Shown here piece by piece: positions 41,401 through 56,079 of a DNA stretch of 64,000 bases (the first letter of the stretch is position 1; each line of letters begins with the position of its first letter). The notes beneath the pieces are model-generated. The model was given only the letters and a program-made list of their open reading frames with translations. It had not been told where the DNA came from and did no database searches. Position numbers and translations under genes: made by a program. Source of the DNA: Saccharothrix sp. HUAS TT1 (lineage in GTDB: Bacteria > Actinomycetota > Actinomycetes > Mycobacteriales > Pseudonocardiaceae); NCBI RefSeq assembly GCF_040744945.1, contig NZ_CP160453.1, positions 4,774,001-4,838,000 on the forward strand, read 5' to 3'.

Positions 41401-44400
41401 GCCCGCACCGCCCAGACCGAGAACCCCGGCCGCGTCACGCTCGTCGACCTCGACGGGACACCGGCCTCGGCCGCCGCGCTGCCCGGCGCGGTCGCCACCG
41501 GCGAACCCCAGCTGGCCCTGCGCGACGGCAACGCCCGCGCGGCCCGGCTGGTGCGCGCCACCGCGCGGCCCGCCGAACCGTGGGCGGGCCGCGTCCTGAT
41601 CACCGGCGGCACCGGCGGGTTGGGCGCGCTGCTCGCCCGCCACCTCGTCACCGCGCACGGCGTCGGGCACCTGGTGCTGGCCGGTCGGCGCGGGCCCGAC
41701 GCGCCGGGCGCGGCTGAACTGGCCGCCGACCTGACCGGCCTGGGCGCCCGCGTCGACGTGGTCCGCTGCGACACCACCGACCGCGACCAGGTCGCGGCGC
41801 TGCTCGCCGAGCACCCGCCGGCCGCCGTGGTGCACGCGGCGGGCGTGCTGGACGACGGCGTCCTCGACTCGCTGGACCAGGCCCGGCTCGACCGGGTGAT
41901 CGGGCCGAAGGTCGAGGCGGCCTGGCACCTGCACGAGCTGTTCGCCGGACCGCTGGTGCTGTTCTCGTCCGTCGCGGGCGCGCTCGGCGCGGCGGGCCAG
42001 GGCAACTACGCCGCCGCCAACGCCGCGCTCGACGCCCTGGCCGCCCACCGCGCCGCCCGCGGGCTGCCGGTGCGATCGCTGGCCTGGGGCGCGTGGGCGC
42101 GCGCGGAGGGCATGCTCGGCGGGCTCGCCGAGGCCGACGTGGCCCGCATGACCCGGTCCGGGCTGCCGCCGTTGAGCGAGGAGCTGGGCCTGGCGCTGTT
42201 CGACGCCACCGCGTTCGGCGACCTCGACCGCCCGGCCGTGCTGCCGGTGCGGGTCGACCTGGCCGCGCTGCGCGCCGCACCCGAGGTGCCGCCGCTGTTC
42301 CGCGCCCTGGTCAAGCCGACCGCGCGCCGGGCGGCGGCCGGTGCGGGCGAGCTGGCGCGCGCCCTGCGCGACCGGTCGCCCGCCGAGCGGCTGCGGTTCG
42401 TGCTCGACCAGGTCCGCGCCCAGGTCGCCCAGGTGCTCGGGCACGCCTCGGCCGCCGACATCGAGCCCGAGCGGGCGTTCGGCGAGATCGGGTTCGACTC
42501 GCTGACCGCCGTGGAGCTGCGCAACAACCTCACCGCCGCCACCGGCCTGCGGCTGCCCGCGACGCTGGTGTTCGACCACCCGACGCCGCTGGCGCTGGCC
42601 GAGCACGTGCTGTCCGAAGTGGACGGATCACGGGTCGAGGCGGTCGAGGCCACCGCGCGGGCCGCCGACGACGACCCGGTCGTGATCGTCGGCATGGCCT
42701 GCCGCTACCCGGGCGGCATCACCACGCCCGAGGAGCTGTGGCGGTTCCTGGTGGCGGGCGGCGACGCCGTGACCGGCTTCCCGACCGACCGCGGCTGGGA
42801 CCTGACCGGCGTGGACGAGCTGGAGGTGTCCCGCGACGTGCTGCAGGGCGGCTTCCTGCACGACGCGGGCGAGTTCGACGCCGACTTCTTCGGCATGAGC
42901 CCGCGCGAGGCCGTCGCCACCGACGCCCAGCAGCGGCTGCTGCTGGAGACGTCGTGGGAGGCGTGCGAACGGGCCGGCGTCCCGCCGCGCAGCCTGCGCG
43001 GCAGCCGCACCGGCGTGTTCGTCGGCGTCATGTACAGCGACTACGGGATGCTGCTGCGCGGCGACCCCGAGACCGGCGGCTACCAGGGCAACGGCAGCGC
43101 GGGCAGCGTCGCGTCCGGGCGGGTGTCGTACACGCTCGGGCTGGAGGGGCCGGCCGTCACGGTCGACACGGCCTGTTCGTCGTCGCTGGTGGCGCTGCAC
43201 CTGGCCGCGCAGTCGCTGCGCTCCGGGGAGTGCGCGCTGGCGCTGGCGGGCGGGGTCACGGTGATGGCCACGCCGACGCCGTTCGCCGAGTTCATCGCCC
43301 AGCGCGGGTTGTCGTCGGACGGCCGGTGCAAGTCGTTCTCCGACAGCGCGGACGGCGTGGGCTGGTCCGAGGGTGTCGGGGTGCTGGTGCTGGAGCGGCT
43401 GTCCGACGCCCGCCGCAACGGCCACGACGTGCTGGCCGTGGTCCGGGGCAGCGCGGTGAACCAGGACGGCGCGTCCAACGGGCTGACCGCGCCCAACGGG
43501 CCGTCGCAGCAGCGGGTGATCCGGCAGGCCCTGGCGGGCGGCGGGTTGCGACCGTCCGATGTGGACGCGGTCGAGGCGCACGGCACCGGCACGACGCTCG
43601 GCGACCCGATCGAGGCTCAAGCGCTGCTGGCGACCTACGGCCAGGACCGCGACGAGCCGCTGCTGCTGGGGTCGATCAAGTCCAACCTCGGTCACACCCA
43701 GGCGGCGGCGGGTGTCGCCGGGATCATCAAGGTGGTCCTGGCCATGCGTCACGGCCGCCTGCCGCGCACCCTGCACGTCAGCGAGCCGTCGCGCCAGGTC
43801 GACTGGACCGAGGGCAGCGTGCGGCTGCTGACCGAGACCACCGACTGGCCCGCCGTCGAACGCCCGCGCCGGGCCGGCGTGTCGTCGTTCGGCATCAGCG
43901 GCACCAACGCCCACGTGATCATCGAACAACCTCCGACCGCACCGGCGCTCGCGCGTGGTGGGGCCGGCGCAGTGACGGGTGCGGCCCCGGCGGCTGCGGG
44001 CGGCCAGGCGAGTGCCGCGCCGGTGATCGCAAGCGGCGCGGCGAGCGTCGTGCCGGCGGCGGCTGGTGGCGCGGCGGGCGTGGTGCCGGTGCTCGCGCGT
44101 GGTGAGGCGAGTGCAGTGCCGTGGGTGCTGTCCGCGCGCGGCAACGGGGCGTTGAAGGCGCAGGCGGCCCGTCTGCTCGACCACCTGCTGGACCGGGCGG
44201 ACGACCCGGCCGCCGTCGGGCGCACGCTCGCCACCGGCCGGTCCGCGCTGGAGCACCGGGCCGCCGTCGTCGGGACCACCGACGAGGAGTTGCACGCCGG
44301 CCTCGCCGCGCTCGCCGCCGGGCGCACCGCGCCCGGACTGGTCGAGGCGGTCGTCCGGGACGCCCCGCGCGTGGCGCTGCTGTTCGCGGGCCAGGGCTCG

Positions 44401-47400
44401 CAGCGGGTCGGCATGGGCGCGGGGCTCGCCGCCCGCTTCCCGGTCTTCGCCGCCGCGCTGGACGAGGTCACCGCCGAGGTCGAGGCCGAGCTGGGCACGT
44501 CCCTGCGCGACGTCGTCGCGGGCGGCGACCGGCTGGACGACACCGCCTTCGCCCAACCCGCCCTGTACTGCCTGGAAGTGGCGCTGCACCGGCTCGTGGA
44601 GTCGTTCGGCGCGCACCCGGACGTGCTGGTCGGCCACTCGATCGGCGAGATCGCGGCGGCCCGGGTCGCCGGGGTGCTCTCCGGGCCCGACGCGGCGAAG
44701 CTCGTGGTGGCGCGCGGCCGGCTCATGTCCGCGCTGCCCGCCGGCGGCGCGATGGTCGCCGTCCGGGCGTCCGAGGACGAGGTGCGCCCGCTGCTCGACG
44801 CGCGGGTCGACCTCGCCGCCGTCAACGGCCCGAACGCCGTCGTGGTCGCGGGTGACGCCGCCGCCGTGGAGGACGTCGCCGCGCACTTCGCCGCGCTCGG
44901 CCGCAAGACCACCCGCCTGCGGGTCAGCCACGCCTTCCACTCGCCGCTGGTGGAGCCGGTGCTGGACGCGTTCCGCGAGGTGGTCGCCGGGTTGGCGTTC
45001 GCCGAGCCGCGCGTCCCGATCGTGTCCGCGGTGACCGGCGGGGTCGCCGACGTGACCGACCCGGAGTACTGGGTGCGGCACGTGCGGGCGACCGTCCGCT
45101 ACCACGACGCGGTGGCGTGGTGCCGCGACAACGGCATCGGCGTCCTGCTCGAACTCGGCCCCGACGGCACGCTCACCGCCCTGGCCGAGGAGACCCTGGA
45201 CGGCGCGGCGGTCGTGCTGCCGGTGCTGCGCGCCGACCGGGACGAGCACACCTCCGCCGTCACCGCGCTGGCCCGCCTGCACACCGAGGGCGTCGGCGTC
45301 GACCTCGCGCCGCTGTTCGCCGGCGCGGACCGGGCCGACCTGCCGACCTACGCCTTCCAGCACCGCCGCTTCTGGCCCAAGCCGCAGGCCCAGGCCGGTG
45401 ACGCCACGTCCGTCGGGCTCGGCGCGGCCGTGCACCCGATGCTCGGCGGCGCGGTCGAACTGCCCGACTCGGACGGCCTGCTGGGCACCGGCAGGCTGGC
45501 CACCCGCACCCACCCGTGGCTGGCCGACCACGTCGTCTTCGGCACCACGCTGGTGCCGGGCACGGCCGTGCTGGAACTCGCGGTGTGGGCCGGTGACCGG
45601 GTCGGCTGCGGCACGGTCCGCGAGCTGACGCTGGAGGCGCCGCTGGCGCTGCCCGAGGCGGGCGCGCAGGTCCAGGTGACCGTGGGCGGCGCGGACGAGC
45701 GCGGTGAGCGGACCGTGCGCGTGCACTCCCGGACGTCGGCCGACGCGCCGTGGCTGCGCAACGCGAGCGGCGTCCTCGGGACGTCGGCGGAGGACCCCGG
45801 GGCGATGCCCGCCGAGTGGCCGCCCGCCGACGCCGACCCGGTGGACCTGTCCGACGTCTACGAGCGGTTCGCCGACTCCGGGTTCGACTACGGCCCGGCG
45901 TTCCGGTGCCTGCGCGCGGCGTGGCGGCGCGCCGGCGAGGTGTTCGTGGAGCTGGCCCTGCCGGACCCGGCCGCGGCGGCGGGCTTCGTGCTGCACCCCG
46001 GCCTGTTCGACGCGGCGCTGCAGGCGTCCGCGCTGCTCGACCTGACCGGCTCCGGCACGCCGCTGCTGCCGTTCAACTGGGGTGGCGCGACCGTGCACGC
46101 CTCGGGTGCGACGGCGCTGCGGGTGCGGCTCGTGCCCGACGGCGACGCGGTCGCGCTCACCGCCACCGACCCGGCCGGCGCGCCGGTGGTGTCGGTGCGG
46201 TCGCTGGCGTTGCGCGCGGTCGACCCGGCCGCCCTCGGCGCCACCGCACCCGACCCGGACCCGCTGCTCCACGTCACGTGGTCGCCGGTCCGGGTGACCC
46301 CCGGCGAGGGGCGGTGGGCCCCGCTGGCCGAAGCGGACCGTGACGACCTGCCGGACGTCGTGCTGGCCGAACCGCCCGCCACGACGGGTCTGCCCGCGCC
46401 GGAGGCGGTGCGCGCCACGACCGGCTGGGCGCTGGGCGTGCTGCACGACTGGCTGGCCGACCCGCGCTGCGCCGACGCGCTCCTGGTGTTCGGCACCCGG
46501 CACGCGGTGGACTCCGAGACCGTCGACGTCGCCGCGGCGGCGGTGTGGGGCCTGGTGCGCAGCGCGCAGGCCGAGCACCCCGGCCGGTTCGCGCTCGTGG
46601 ACGCCGATCGGCCCGGCCCGGCGCTCGCGGCGGCCCTGGCGAGCGGTGAGGACCAGGTCGTCGTGCGCGGCGACGAGGTCCGCGTGCCCCGCCTCGTCCC
46701 GGTCGGGGCGACGGCGGCCGAGTACCCGGCCTGGGACCCGGACGGCACGGTCCTGATCACCGGCGGCGCCGGCGGCCTCGGCGGGCTGCTGGCCCGTCAC
46801 CTGGTCGGGCGCGGCGCGCGGGACCTGCTGCTGGTCAGCAGGCGCGGCGCGGCGGCCGACGGGGTGGCCGAGCTGGTCGCCGACCTCGCCGAACTGGGCG
46901 CGCGCGTCGACGTGGCCGCCTGCGACGTGGCCGACCGCGACGCCGTCGCCGACCTGCTGTCCGGCGTCGACCACCTGGCCGCCGTGGTGCACACCGCCGG
47001 TGTGCTCGACGACGGCGTGGTGGACGCGCTCACCCCGGACCGGTTCGACACCGTGCTCCGGCCGAAGGTCGACGCCGCCTGGCACCTGCACGAGCTGACC
47101 GACGTGCCGCTGGTGCTGTACTCGTCGGTCGCGGGCACGTTCGGCAACGCGGGCCAGGCGAACTACGCCGCCGCCAACGCCGCGCTCGACGCCCTCGCCG
47201 TGAACCGCCGGGCCGCGGGACTGCCGGGGCAGTCCCTCGTCTGGGGCGCGTGGTCGGCCGACGCGGGCATGACCGGCGGGCTGTCGGACGCCGAGCTGGC
47301 CAGGCTGGCCCGGATGGGCACGCCCGCGCTGACCCCCGAGGAAGGCTTGGACCGGTTCGACCGGGCCGTGGCGCTGCCCGACCCGGTCGTGGTGGCGCTG

Positions 47401-48033
47401 CGGCTGGACAAGGCCGCGCTGCGCGCCGCCGGGACCGTGCCGCCGCTGCTGTCGGCCCTGGTGCCGCCGGTCGCCCGGCGCGCCGCCGAGGCCGCGCCGG
47501 CCGACCTGGCCGAACGGCTGCGCGCCCTGCCCGCCGCCGAACGCCTGGCCGCCGTGCACGCCGTGGTGTCCGACCAGGTCGCCGCCGTGCTCGGGCACGA
47601 CCGAACCGGCTCCGGGGGGCACGGCTTCGACCCGGGCCGCGGCTTCACCGACCTCGGGTTCGACTCGCTCACCGCGGTCGAGCTGCGCAACCGGCTCGGC
47701 GCGGTGTCCGGGCTGCGGCTGCCCGCGACGCTGGTGTTCGACCACCCGACGGTCGACGCCGTGTCCCGGCTCCTGCTCGACGGCCTCGCGCCGGCGGAAC
47801 CGGGCGGCGCGCGGGCCGTGGTCGCCGAGCTGGACCGGCTCGACCAAGCGCTCTCCGACGTGGGCGCGGACGACCCGGACGCGCGGCAGGAGATCACCGA
47901 CCGGTTGCGGTCGCTGCTGCTGCGCTGGACCGGTGGCGACGCCGCCGAGCCCAGCGCGGTCGGCGCCCGGATCAGCACCGCCGGCGCGGACGACCTCTTC
48001 GACTTCATCGACAACGAGCTGCGGATCGACTAG
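27892..48033 (+). CDS. Type I modular polyketide synthase, four modules
   Basis: A 6713-residue PKS from GTG 27892, 5 bp after the previous stop. Its N-terminus, [17 protein letters not shown], is a classical coiled-coil docking helix that should receive the chain from module F. Domain order: KS-AT-KR(inactive)-ACP (G), then three KS-AT-DH-KR-ACP modules (H, I, J), then a C-terminal docking region ending [14 protein letters not shown]. All KS have the TACSSS Cys, and all four ATs have HAFH (malonyl). KR G has His1323 and His1327 in place of the catalytic Tyr and Asn, plus a long Ala/Pro insertion. KRs H-J have LDD and NYAAAN and are expected to be active. No ER is present. A five-copy 33-bp tandem repeat lengthens the KS-AT linker of module J. 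The next PKS starts 15 bp downstream, so the three genes form one operon. Should make a ketone followed by three conjugated double bonds. Confidence 0.97.
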   Translation: MASEDKLLDYLKRATADLRDTKRSLDEARRREREPIAVVGMGCRFPGGVEDPEQLWDLVASGGDAIGGFPTDRGWDLAALGEAAATARGGFLPGAGDFDADFFGISPREALAMDPQQRLLLEVAWEALERAGLDPTALRGGDTGVFVGTNGQEYGHLVHASGADVEGHLGTGNAASVLSGRLAYVLGLEGPAVTVDTACSSSLVALHWAAHALRTRECGLALAGGVTVMASPGAFVEFSRQGGLSFDGRCKAFADGADGTGWSEGVGVLVLERLSDAQRNGHRVLAVIRGSAVNSDGASNGLTAPNGPSQRRVIWQALANADLSPSEVDVIEAHGTGTSLGDPIEAQALLATYGLDRETPAYLGSIKSNLGHTQAAAGVAGVIKAVQAMRHGVLPATLHVERPSTAVDWSAGRVELLTGARDWPAVNRPRRAAVSSFGLSGTNAHVILEQAPEPDAAAVAEPVPGAVPVLVSARGAAALRAQAAKLRDHVAGSTAPVADLAFSAATTRAALDQRAAVVARDRQGLLTGLDALAAGAPHPDVITGAPGRGGLAALFAGQGSQRAGAGRELYARHPVFAAALDEALALLDTSTDVLFAEPGTPRAALLDSTDHTQAALFAFEVALFRLLESWGVRPDFLLGHSVGEIAAAHVAGVLTLADACRLVSARGRLMRALPEGGAMVAVRAAEADVLPLLPPEVAVAAVNGPESVVLAGPEDAVLAVADRLGDKAKRLRVSHAFHSPLMDPVLAEFRAVAETITHAEPTIPIVSTVTGAPLRPDSWADHWATQVRSTVRFADGVRRLVDDGVRTLLEIGPDGSVSGMARASAGPAAVVPTLRRDRDEDEAMAAAVGALAVGGVRPDWAAFLGPRAAVELPTYAFRHERFWPEVPEDVPADDGFWDVLAATDLDRLSADLDVDEAALGAVVPALSAWRRRRRERFVTDGRRYRAVWTPVEPGPAGGADPWLVVVPAAHLGSEWAGQVIAALGVTAVVTPDDLTRAGLVASLRPALLDGADFGGVLSLLALADPTAGACLVQALGDLGVDAPLWCATRDVESDPAQAAAWGLGRVAALEYPRRWGGMVDLPAAVDPETATLLPRVLAGDEDQVAVRADGVLARRLIPAPARTQGSTGAWSGDSVLIAGGTGRVGSRIARHLAREGVHLLLVARTAPDPAAPTTLSAAPLSAAPADLSAAAPADLPADPTAAAPAAALAAASPADLLAAAHAELRAELEAAGARVTFVACDLTDRAAVDALLAEHPVTSVVHAIGVHDDRVVDSADAAHLAHALTPARTATTLHEATAHLDLAAFVLCSSLTGVTGVLGRAGHAAAHAVLDALAEHRHARGLPATSVAWGPWALPDNPATTAFGRGVTPVEPESALDALDLAVAEGLPALTVADVDWSAFLDLSLLSRPTPLFADLPQARHAVAAAEADRTDAGTTTSELRERLATMPEDDRGAAVLDAVRTVAASVLRRSDPAAIEADRPFRDLGFDSLTAVELRNGLGALTGLNLPATLVFDHPTPAVLAAHVLAELVGGPAALVPTTVRTAVDDDPIAIVGMACRYPGGVRSPEDLWDLLVEGRDGIGPFPADRGWDLDVLAGADFGSSRTREGGFLEGAAGFDAGFFEISPREALAMDPQQRLLLEVAWESLERAGIDPATLRGRDTGVFVGTSGQDYAGVAAHAHEEVLGHLNSGNSASVLSGRISYVLGLEGPAVTVDTACSSSLVALHLAARSLRAGECSLALAGGVMVMSTPAGFIEFSEQGAMSADGRCRSFADSADGVGWSEGVGVLVLERLSDARRNGHEVLAVVKGSAVNQDGASNGLTAPNGPSQQRVIRAALADAGLAPSEVDLVEAHGTGTTLGDPIEAQAVLAAYGQERERPLLLGSIKSNIGHSQAAAGVAGVIKVVLAMRHGLAPRSLHLDAPSSHVDWTAGAVELLARARSWPETGRPWRAGVSSFGVSGTNAHTIIEQAPDAPTAPEPPGPEPVADRVLPWVLSAKTPAALRDQAARLAAFVGERTDLRTVDLAYSLLTSRSAFTHRAAVVAADRDGAVARLTAFAENGEGVATRGRPRTAFVFAGQGSQRARMGCELHASHPVFAAALDEVAATLDAELGWSLRDVLLNADLDRTGFAQPALFAVEVALFRLLESAGVRPDVLVGHSVGEIAAAHVAGVFSLADACRLVVARANLMQALPAGGAMLAVAAPEDVVVPLLVDGVSIAAVNGPASLVVAGPEAGVLAVQERLAGHRTKRLRVSHAFHSALMDPVLDDFRRVLDGIAFEAPRIAYESTANGQWDSPEYWVRQVRDTVRFADAVRATGAALFVEVGPDGSLTGAVQDSAADDAVVVPLLRRDRDEPTTLVTALAQLHTAGAGGALAAFAGTGARRVDLPTYAFQHTRYWPRTSDVAGDVTAAGLRPVGHPLLGAAVELPDSDGHLFTSSLSVRSHPWLADHAVLGAIVVPGTAYLELAVRAADEVGCARVEELTLQTPLVLPARGRVDVQVAVGAPADDGTRALAVYSRQETADQPWTRHATGVLAVAALPAAPGRAEWPPTGATAVPLDGFYDDLAEGGFGYGPAFQGLTAVWQRGDDTFAEVVLPRTDDSVDASAFALHPALLDAALHASAFALPGSGGAGRLPFSWSGVTVHAGGAGAVRVKLTPVGPDAVALTVADADGEPVATVTSLTLRPVAADALAAPAAPTSVFRVDWTPVTAEAAPLDAPVVVGPHDLGLPGAVRHTSLDDLAEASGVVFAPVEGDPARPVESAHEVAVRVLELCRTWVSDTRFGDAVLVVVTRGAMSVGGEDVADLAAAGAWGLVRSALMEEPGRFALVDLGPDEPAEALAAVLAAGEPQAAVRAGDVLVPRFARVPADAPRRTSPLVDADRAVLVAGGTGGLGGMLARHLVTHHGARRLVLAGRRGPAAAGVDELVADLTGLGADISVAACDFTDRDAVRALVAAHPVGAVVHAAGVLDDGVLTSLTPERMAGVLRPKVDVAWHLHEATAHLDLTAFLAYSSVSGTLGSPGQANYAAANAWVDALMQHRAAAGLPGQSLVWGPWAQEGGLTGSLTDADLQRMARSGMPAMPAETGLALFDAAVATAEPVAAPLHLDLAVLRGRFEVPALLRGLVPPARRSAARAGSDAARALSDVLSALPADERAGALAGMVAEQVAVVLGHGSADAVDPDLPFRELGFDSLTSVDLRNRLGAATGLRLPATLVFDYPTPAALAAYLGDELLGTLADAPTAPTTRVSDDDPIVIVGMGCRYPGGVRSPEDLWRLVSDGVDAVTDFPTDRGWDVDNLYHPDPAHPGTSYTRSGGFLHEAPEFDAAFFGLSPREALATDAQQRLLLEASWEAVERAGVDPVTLRGSRTGVFVGVMYSDYAFTLFNVADAEGYGGNGSGGSIASGRVAYTLGLEGPAITVDTACSSSLVTLHLAAQALRQGECDLALAGGVTVMSTPNVFVDYSRQRGVSPDGRCKSFSDSADGVGWGEGVGILVLERLSDARRNGHDVLAVVRGSAVNQDGASNGLTAPNGPSQQRVIRAALASAGLRPSDVDVVEAHGTGTTLGDPIEAQAVLATYGQDRERPLLLGSIKSNLGHTQAAAGVAGVIKVVMAMRHGVVPRTLHLGAPSSHVDWDAGDVDLVPEPVPWPETGRVRRAGVSSFGISGTNAHTIIEQWPAAPDRSDAAVTPSAVPLVLSAKTPEALRDQAARLAAHLADADLLDTAFSLVTSRSWFEHRTAVTAVTRADAIGALTAFAEGGTSSAVRGKPRVGLLFAGQGAQRVGMGEELAARHPVFADALAEVYAALDAELGLSLREVVTSGDGRLDDTAFTQPALFAVEVALFRLVRSWGVRPDVLVGHSVGEIAAAHVAGVLSLADAARMVVARGRLMSALPSGGAMVSVRASVEDVAPVLDDDVVLAAVNAPDALVIAGPEDRVRAAADRLADAGHRARRLAVSHAFHSPLMDPVLAEFRAVVADLAFAPPEIPITSTVTAQPLDARTACSPDYWVDQVRRTVRFADAVASLDVTALVEVGPDGSLSAATGAVPLLRRGVGEEVSAATALGRLAVAGVPVTWAEVFAGTGARRADLPTYAFQHRHYWPQGLRLMAGGLGSLGLRDSGHPLLAASVELTETGGHLFTGSLSLDTHPWLADHAVLGAAILPGTAFLDLAAHVAAEAGCARVEELTLAAPLVLPERGSVVVQVAVGAADDTGARPLTVHSRPEDDDGPWTRHATGAATPVAGDPVALTTWPPADAEPVDLDGFYERAADDGFAYGPVFQGLTSVWRAGGVVHVEADLPEEHRAAAAAFGVHPALLDAVLQAVGFAGLAGGRLPFSWRGATLHAAGATALRATVIPTGANEVSLRVADGAGNPVATVEGLVLREVASGQVAVTTPRDALFGVDWAPVPTTATTTAGCAALGAPIPGLDLPVHADLAELVAAEDVPSAVAVVVESAGGDLPGSVRATAGAALDLLQRWFAEPRLADTRLVLVTSGAVGDDPDPALAAVWGLARTAQTENPGRVTLVDLDGTPASAAALPGAVATGEPQLALRDGNARAARLVRATARPAEPWAGRVLITGGTGGLGALLARHLVTAHGVGHLVLAGRRGPDAPGAAELAADLTGLGARVDVVRCDTTDRDQVAALLAEHPPAAVVHAAGVLDDGVLDSLDQARLDRVIGPKVEAAWHLHELFAGPLVLFSSVAGALGAAGQGNYAAANAALDALAAHRAARGLPVRSLAWGAWARAEGMLGGLAEADVARMTRSGLPPLSEELGLALFDATAFGDLDRPAVLPVRVDLAALRAAPEVPPLFRALVKPTARRAAAGAGELARALRDRSPAERLRFVLDQVRAQVAQVLGHASAADIEPERAFGEIGFDSLTAVELRNNLTAATGLRLPATLVFDHPTPLALAEHVLSEVDGSRVEAVEATARAADDDPVVIVGMACRYPGGITTPEELWRFLVAGGDAVTGFPTDRGWDLTGVDELEVSRDVLQGGFLHDAGEFDADFFGMSPREAVATDAQQRLLLETSWEACERAGVPPRSLRGSRTGVFVGVMYSDYGMLLRGDPETGGYQGNGSAGSVASGRVSYTLGLEGPAVTVDTACSSSLVALHLAAQSLRSGECALALAGGVTVMATPTPFAEFIAQRGLSSDGRCKSFSDSADGVGWSEGVGVLVLERLSDARRNGHDVLAVVRGSAVNQDGASNGLTAPNGPSQQRVIRQALAGGGLRPSDVDAVEAHGTGTTLGDPIEAQALLATYGQDRDEPLLLGSIKSNLGHTQAAAGVAGIIKVVLAMRHGRLPRTLHVSEPSRQVDWTEGSVRLLTETTDWPAVERPRRAGVSSFGISGTNAHVIIEQPPTAPALARGGAGAVTGAAPAAAGGQASAAPVIASGAASVVPAAAGGAAGVVPVLARGEASAVPWVLSARGNGALKAQAARLLDHLLDRADDPAAVGRTLATGRSALEHRAAVVGTTDEELHAGLAALAAGRTAPGLVEAVVRDAPRVALLFAGQGSQRVGMGAGLAARFPVFAAALDEVTAEVEAELGTSLRDVVAGGDRLDDTAFAQPALYCLEVALHRLVESFGAHPDVLVGHSIGEIAAARVAGVLSGPDAAKLVVARGRLMSALPAGGAMVAVRASEDEVRPLLDARVDLAAVNGPNAVVVAGDAAAVEDVAAHFAALGRKTTRLRVSHAFHSPLVEPVLDAFREVVAGLAFAEPRVPIVSAVTGGVADVTDPEYWVRHVRATVRYHDAVAWCRDNGIGVLLELGPDGTLTALAEETLDGAAVVLPVLRADRDEHTSAVTALARLHTEGVGVDLAPLFAGADRADLPTYAFQHRRFWPKPQAQAGDATSVGLGAAVHPMLGGAVELPDSDGLLGTGRLATRTHPWLADHVVFGTTLVPGTAVLELAVWAGDRVGCGTVRELTLEAPLALPEAGAQVQVTVGGADERGERTVRVHSRTSADAPWLRNASGVLGTSAEDPGAMPAEWPPADADPVDLSDVYERFADSGFDYGPAFRCLRAAWRRAGEVFVELALPDPAAAAGFVLHPGLFDAALQASALLDLTGSGTPLLPFNWGGATVHASGATALRVRLVPDGDAVALTATDPAGAPVVSVRSLALRAVDPAALGATAPDPDPLLHVTWSPVRVTPGEGRWAPLAEADRDDLPDVVLAEPPATTGLPAPEAVRATTGWALGVLHDWLADPRCADALLVFGTRHAVDSETVDVAAAAVWGLVRSAQAEHPGRFALVDADRPGPALAAALASGEDQVVVRGDEVRVPRLVPVGATAAEYPAWDPDGTVLITGGAGGLGGLLARHLVGRGARDLLLVSRRGAAADGVAELVADLAELGARVDVAACDVADRDAVADLLSGVDHLAAVVHTAGVLDDGVVDALTPDRFDTVLRPKVDAAWHLHELTDVPLVLYSSVAGTFGNAGQANYAAANAALDALAVNRRAAGLPGQSLVWGAWSADAGMTGGLSDAELARLARMGTPALTPEEGLDRFDRAVALPDPVVVALRLDKAALRAAGTVPPLLSALVPPVARRAAEAAPADLAERLRALPAAERLAAVHAVVSDQVAAVLGHDRTGSGGHGFDPGRGFTDLGFDSLTAVELRNRLGAVSGLRLPATLVFDHPTVDAVSRLLLDGLAPAEPGGARAVVAELDRLDQALSDVGADDPDARQEITDRLRSLLLRWTGGDAAEPSAVGARISTAGADDLFDFIDNELRID
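31393..31557 (+). repeat. Ala/Pro/Leu repeat insertion in KR G
   Basis: Imperfect units of about 21-24 bp encode [15 protein letters not shown] and AAASPADL, within a ~55-residue insertion just after the nucleotide-binding part of the inactive KR. Confidence 0.75.
32521..37590 (+). other. PKS module H KS-AT-DH-KR-ACP
   Basis: KS active Cys is at 33040-33042. AT, about 34105-34960, has GHSVGEI and HAFH (malonyl) and matches AT D closely. DH has [10 protein letters not shown] near 35233. KR has AGGTGGLG near 36541, LDD, SSVSG and NYAAAN (active). ACP has GFDSL near 37447. Predicted output is C=C. Confidence 0.93.
37621..42620 (+). other. PKS module I KS-AT-DH-KR-ACP
   Basis: KS active Cys is at 38146-38148. 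AT, about 39184-40050, has GHSVGEI and HAFH (malonyl). DH has [10 protein letters not shown] near 40333 and YGP near 40696. KR has TGGTGGLG near 41602, LDD and NYAAAN. ACP has GFDSL near 42490. Predicted output is C=C. Confidence 0.93.
42661..48033 (+). other. PKS module J KS-AT-DH-KR-ACP plus C-terminal docking domain
   Basis: KS active Cys is at 43174-43176 and uses TGT, where the other KS domains in the window use TGC. AT, about 44374-45230, has [12 protein letters not shown] and HAFH (malonyl). DH has [10 protein letters not shown] near 45532 and a slightly altered [10 protein letters not shown] second motif. KR has TGGAGGLG near 46762, LDD and NYAAAN. ACP has GFDSL near 47656. Predicted output is C=C. 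The KS-AT linker holds the 33-bp repeat array. Confidence 0.92.
43942..44118 (+). repeat. Five-copy 33-bp tandem repeat in the KS-AT linker of module J
   Basis: Units start at 43942, 43987, 44020, 44053 and 44086, with a 12-bp spacer after the first. They encode [44 protein letters not shown] and [11 protein letters not shown]. Confidence 0.9.
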
Positions 48034-48048
48034 CGGGGGACGGCAGAG

Positions 48049-54276
<6,228 letters not shown>

Positions 54277-54292
54277 TCCCTTGAAGACGCAG

Positions 54293-54331
54293 AACGCGGC
54301 CGGTCCGTTTCGGAAACGGACCGGCCGCGTT
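54293..54331. terminator. Perfect inverted repeat, probable bidirectional terminator
   Basis: An uninterrupted 18-bp stem (54293-54310 pairing with 54314-54331) closes over a CGG loop. It sits between the PKS stop at 54276 and the convergent DeoR-family stop at 54356. There is no clear T-run, which is common for actinomycete terminators. Its placement between converging genes supports termination in both directions. Confidence 0.85.
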
Positions 54332-54355
54332 GTTCGCGCTGTTCCGGGTGAATCG

Positions 54356-55117
54356 TCAGACGATGACCACGCGCGGCCCGGCCGCTTCGAGTTCTTCGGC
54401 GACCGCGGAATCTATTCCCGAGTCCGTGATGAGCGTTTCGATGTCGCTCAGGTCCGCGAATCGCGCGAAGTGGTCGTTGCCGATCTTGGTGTGGTCGGCC
54501 AGCAGCACGCACCGCCGCGCCGCGCCGATCGCCGCCCGCTTCACCATGGCCTCCGCCGGGTCCGGCGTGGTCAGGCCGCGCTCCGACGACAGGCCGTTGG
54601 TGGCGATGAACGCGACCTCCACGAAGCTGTCCTTCAACGCCTGCAGCGCCCACGCGTCGACCGACGCCAGGGTGCGGCTGCGCAGCCGGCCGCCGACCAG
54701 CATCACCGTCAGGTTCGGCCTGCTGGTCAGCATCAGCGCGATGTTCACCGAGTGCGTGACCACGGTCAGCTCCCGGTCCAGCGGCAGCAGGTCGGCCATC
54801 TTCGCGGTCGTCGTGCCCGCGTCCAGCAGGATCGTGCCCTCCTCGGGCAGCAGCGCCAGCGCCGCCTTCGCGATCCGCTCCTTCTCGGCCGTCATCACGC
54901 CCTCGCGGGTGGCGATGGCCGGCTCGAACCCCAACCGCTCCACCGGGATCGCGCCGCCGTGCACCCGGCGCAGCACGCCGTGGCGCTCCAGGGCGGTCAG
55001 GTCGCGGCGGATCGTCTCGGTGGTGACGGTGAACTCCTCGGCCAACGCGGCGACGTCGACCCTGCCCTTCGCGCGGGCACGGTCGAGGATGACCTGTTGG
55101 CGCTCCTCCGCGTACAC
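54356..55117 (-). CDS. DeoR/GlpR-family transcriptional regulator
   Basis: A 253-residue protein. An N-terminal winged helix-turn-helix (residues 1-58, YAEERQQVILDRA to DLTALERHGVLRRVHGGAI) is followed by the DeoR sensor fold, which usually binds phosphorylated sugars. Visible sensor motifs include LDAGTTTAKMADLL, VTHSVNIA and LLADHTKIGND. The length is normal for the family. GTG 55117 is chosen because the protein then starts YAEERQQ as family members do, and GGGG at 55124-55127 lies 6 nt upstream; an earlier GTG at 55129 would abut its own Shine-Dalgarno. It lies 48 bp downstream of the type II thioesterase on the same strand, so co-transcription is likely. A sugar-phosphate repressor is not an obvious polyketide regulator. 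It may link production to carbon status or be an insert in the cluster; the target is not known. Confidence 0.88.
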   Translation of the reverse strand: MYAEERQQVILDRARAKGRVDVAALAEEFTVTTETIRRDLTALERHGVLRRVHGGAIPVERLGFEPAIATREGVMTAEKERIAKAALALLPEEGTILLDAGTTTAKMADLLPLDRELTVVTHSVNIALMLTSRPNLTVMLVGGRLRSRTLASVDAWALQALKDSFVEVAFIATNGLSSERGLTTPDPAEAMVKRAAIGAARRCVLLADHTKIGNDHFARFADLSDIETLITDSGIDSAVAEELEAAGPRVVIV

Positions 55118-55165
55118 GTTCTGCCCCACCCCCTGCGCGGAACCCCCGGGAAAGTCTAGTTGGCG

Positions 55166-55954
55166 CTATCCGAGCGCGGCAACGCGGTCGAGCTCGACCT
55201 CGATGGCCGAAGCGACCGCCGCCTGCTGCGCGATGAGGAAGAAATGCCCGCCGGGGAACTCCTCGACCCGGAACGCGCCCGTCGTGTGGTCCCGCCACGC
55301 CCGCGCCTCGGCCGCGGTCGTCTTCGGGTCGTCCACGCCGGTGAGCACCGTGATCGGGCACGACACCACCCGTTCGGGCGGGCACCGGTAGGTCTCGATC
55401 GCGCGGTAGTCGCCGCGGATCGCGGGCAGCGCCATCCGCAGGATCTCCTCGTCGCCCAGCACGGCGGCCTCGGTGCCGTTGAGCAGCCGCAGCTCCGCGA
55501 TCACGCCCTCGTCGTCCAGGCGGTGCACGGTCTCGTCGCGGTGGGTGGACGGACCGCGGCGGCCCGAGGCGAGCAGCGCGGCCGGCGCGCCGGGCAGCCC
55601 GGCCCGCTCCAACCGCCACGCCACCTCGAACGCCAGCACCGCGCCCATGCTGTGCCCGAAGAACACCGTCGGGCGGGGCGCGAGGGCGGCCAGCTCGGCG
55701 ACGACCCGGTCCGCGAGCGTGCCGATGTCGTCCAGGCACGGCTCGCGGCGCCGGTCCTGGCGGCCGGGGTACTGCACGGCCAGCACGTCCGCGCCGGGCG
55801 CGAAGCGGGCCGACAGCGGGTGGTAGAAGCTGGCCGACCCGCCCGCGTGCGGGAAGCACACGAGCCGGACGGGGCTGTGCCCGCCGGGGTGGTAGCGGCG
55901 CAGCCAGGCGGTCGAGGTGGTGTCTGCGGGCGTCGTCACGCGAGTCGTGCTCAC
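55166..55954 (-). CDS. Type II thioesterase (PKS editing)
   Basis: A 262-residue alpha/beta hydrolase of the type II thioesterase family, which removes stalled or wrongly primed acyl groups from carrier proteins of PKS assembly lines. Motifs: FPHAGGSASFY near the N-terminus, VQYPGRQDR, nucleophile Ser102 in GHSMG, an acidic segment TGVDDPKT, and catalytic His237 in FPGGHFFL. It is full length for the family. The GTG start at 55954 has no convincing Shine-Dalgarno; a later GTG at 55939 is no better, so the longer form is kept. It is divergent from the LAL regulator, with a 125-bp intergenic region containing an inverted repeat, and probably shares a transcript with the DeoR-family gene. It most likely serves the adjacent PKS. 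Confidence 0.93.
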   Translation of the reverse strand: MSTTRVTTPADTTSTAWLRRYHPGGHSPVRLVCFPHAGGSASFYHPLSARFAPGADVLAVQYPGRQDRRREPCLDDIGTLADRVVAELAALAPRPTVFFGHSMGAVLAFEVAWRLERAGLPGAPAALLASGRRGPSTHRDETVHRLDDEGVIAELRLLNGTEAAVLGDEEILRMALPAIRGDYRAIETYRCPPERVVSCPITVLTGVDDPKTTAAEARAWRDHTTGAFRVEEFPGGHFFLIAQQAAVASAIEVELDRVAALG

Positions 55955-56079
55955 GTTGATCAGTGAACCGCCCGGGGGACCGGCAAATCACTAGAACCGG
56001 ACATCGGGCGGTTGATCGCCCCGGATCGGCGGATAGCGTTCACCCCACCGGAACAGCGCGGTCGGGGGAGGGTGACGTC
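55955..56079. promoter_or_regulatory. Divergent promoter region between TEII and LAL regulator, with inverted repeat
   Basis: This 125-bp gap separates divergent starts. AACCGCCCG at 55966-55974 and its exact complement CGGGCGGTT at 56005-56013 form a spaced inverted repeat (30-nt centre). It is a candidate operator for the LAL protein or another regulator. No clear -35/-10 pair was assigned. Confidence 0.5.
56064..56072 (+). promoter_or_regulatory. Strong Shine-Dalgarno fixing the LAL regulator start
   Basis: GGGGGAGGG sits 7-8 nt before ATG 56080. The open frame extends upstream to 55963, but that part has no family similarity, so ATG 56080 is taken as the start. Confidence 0.75.
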
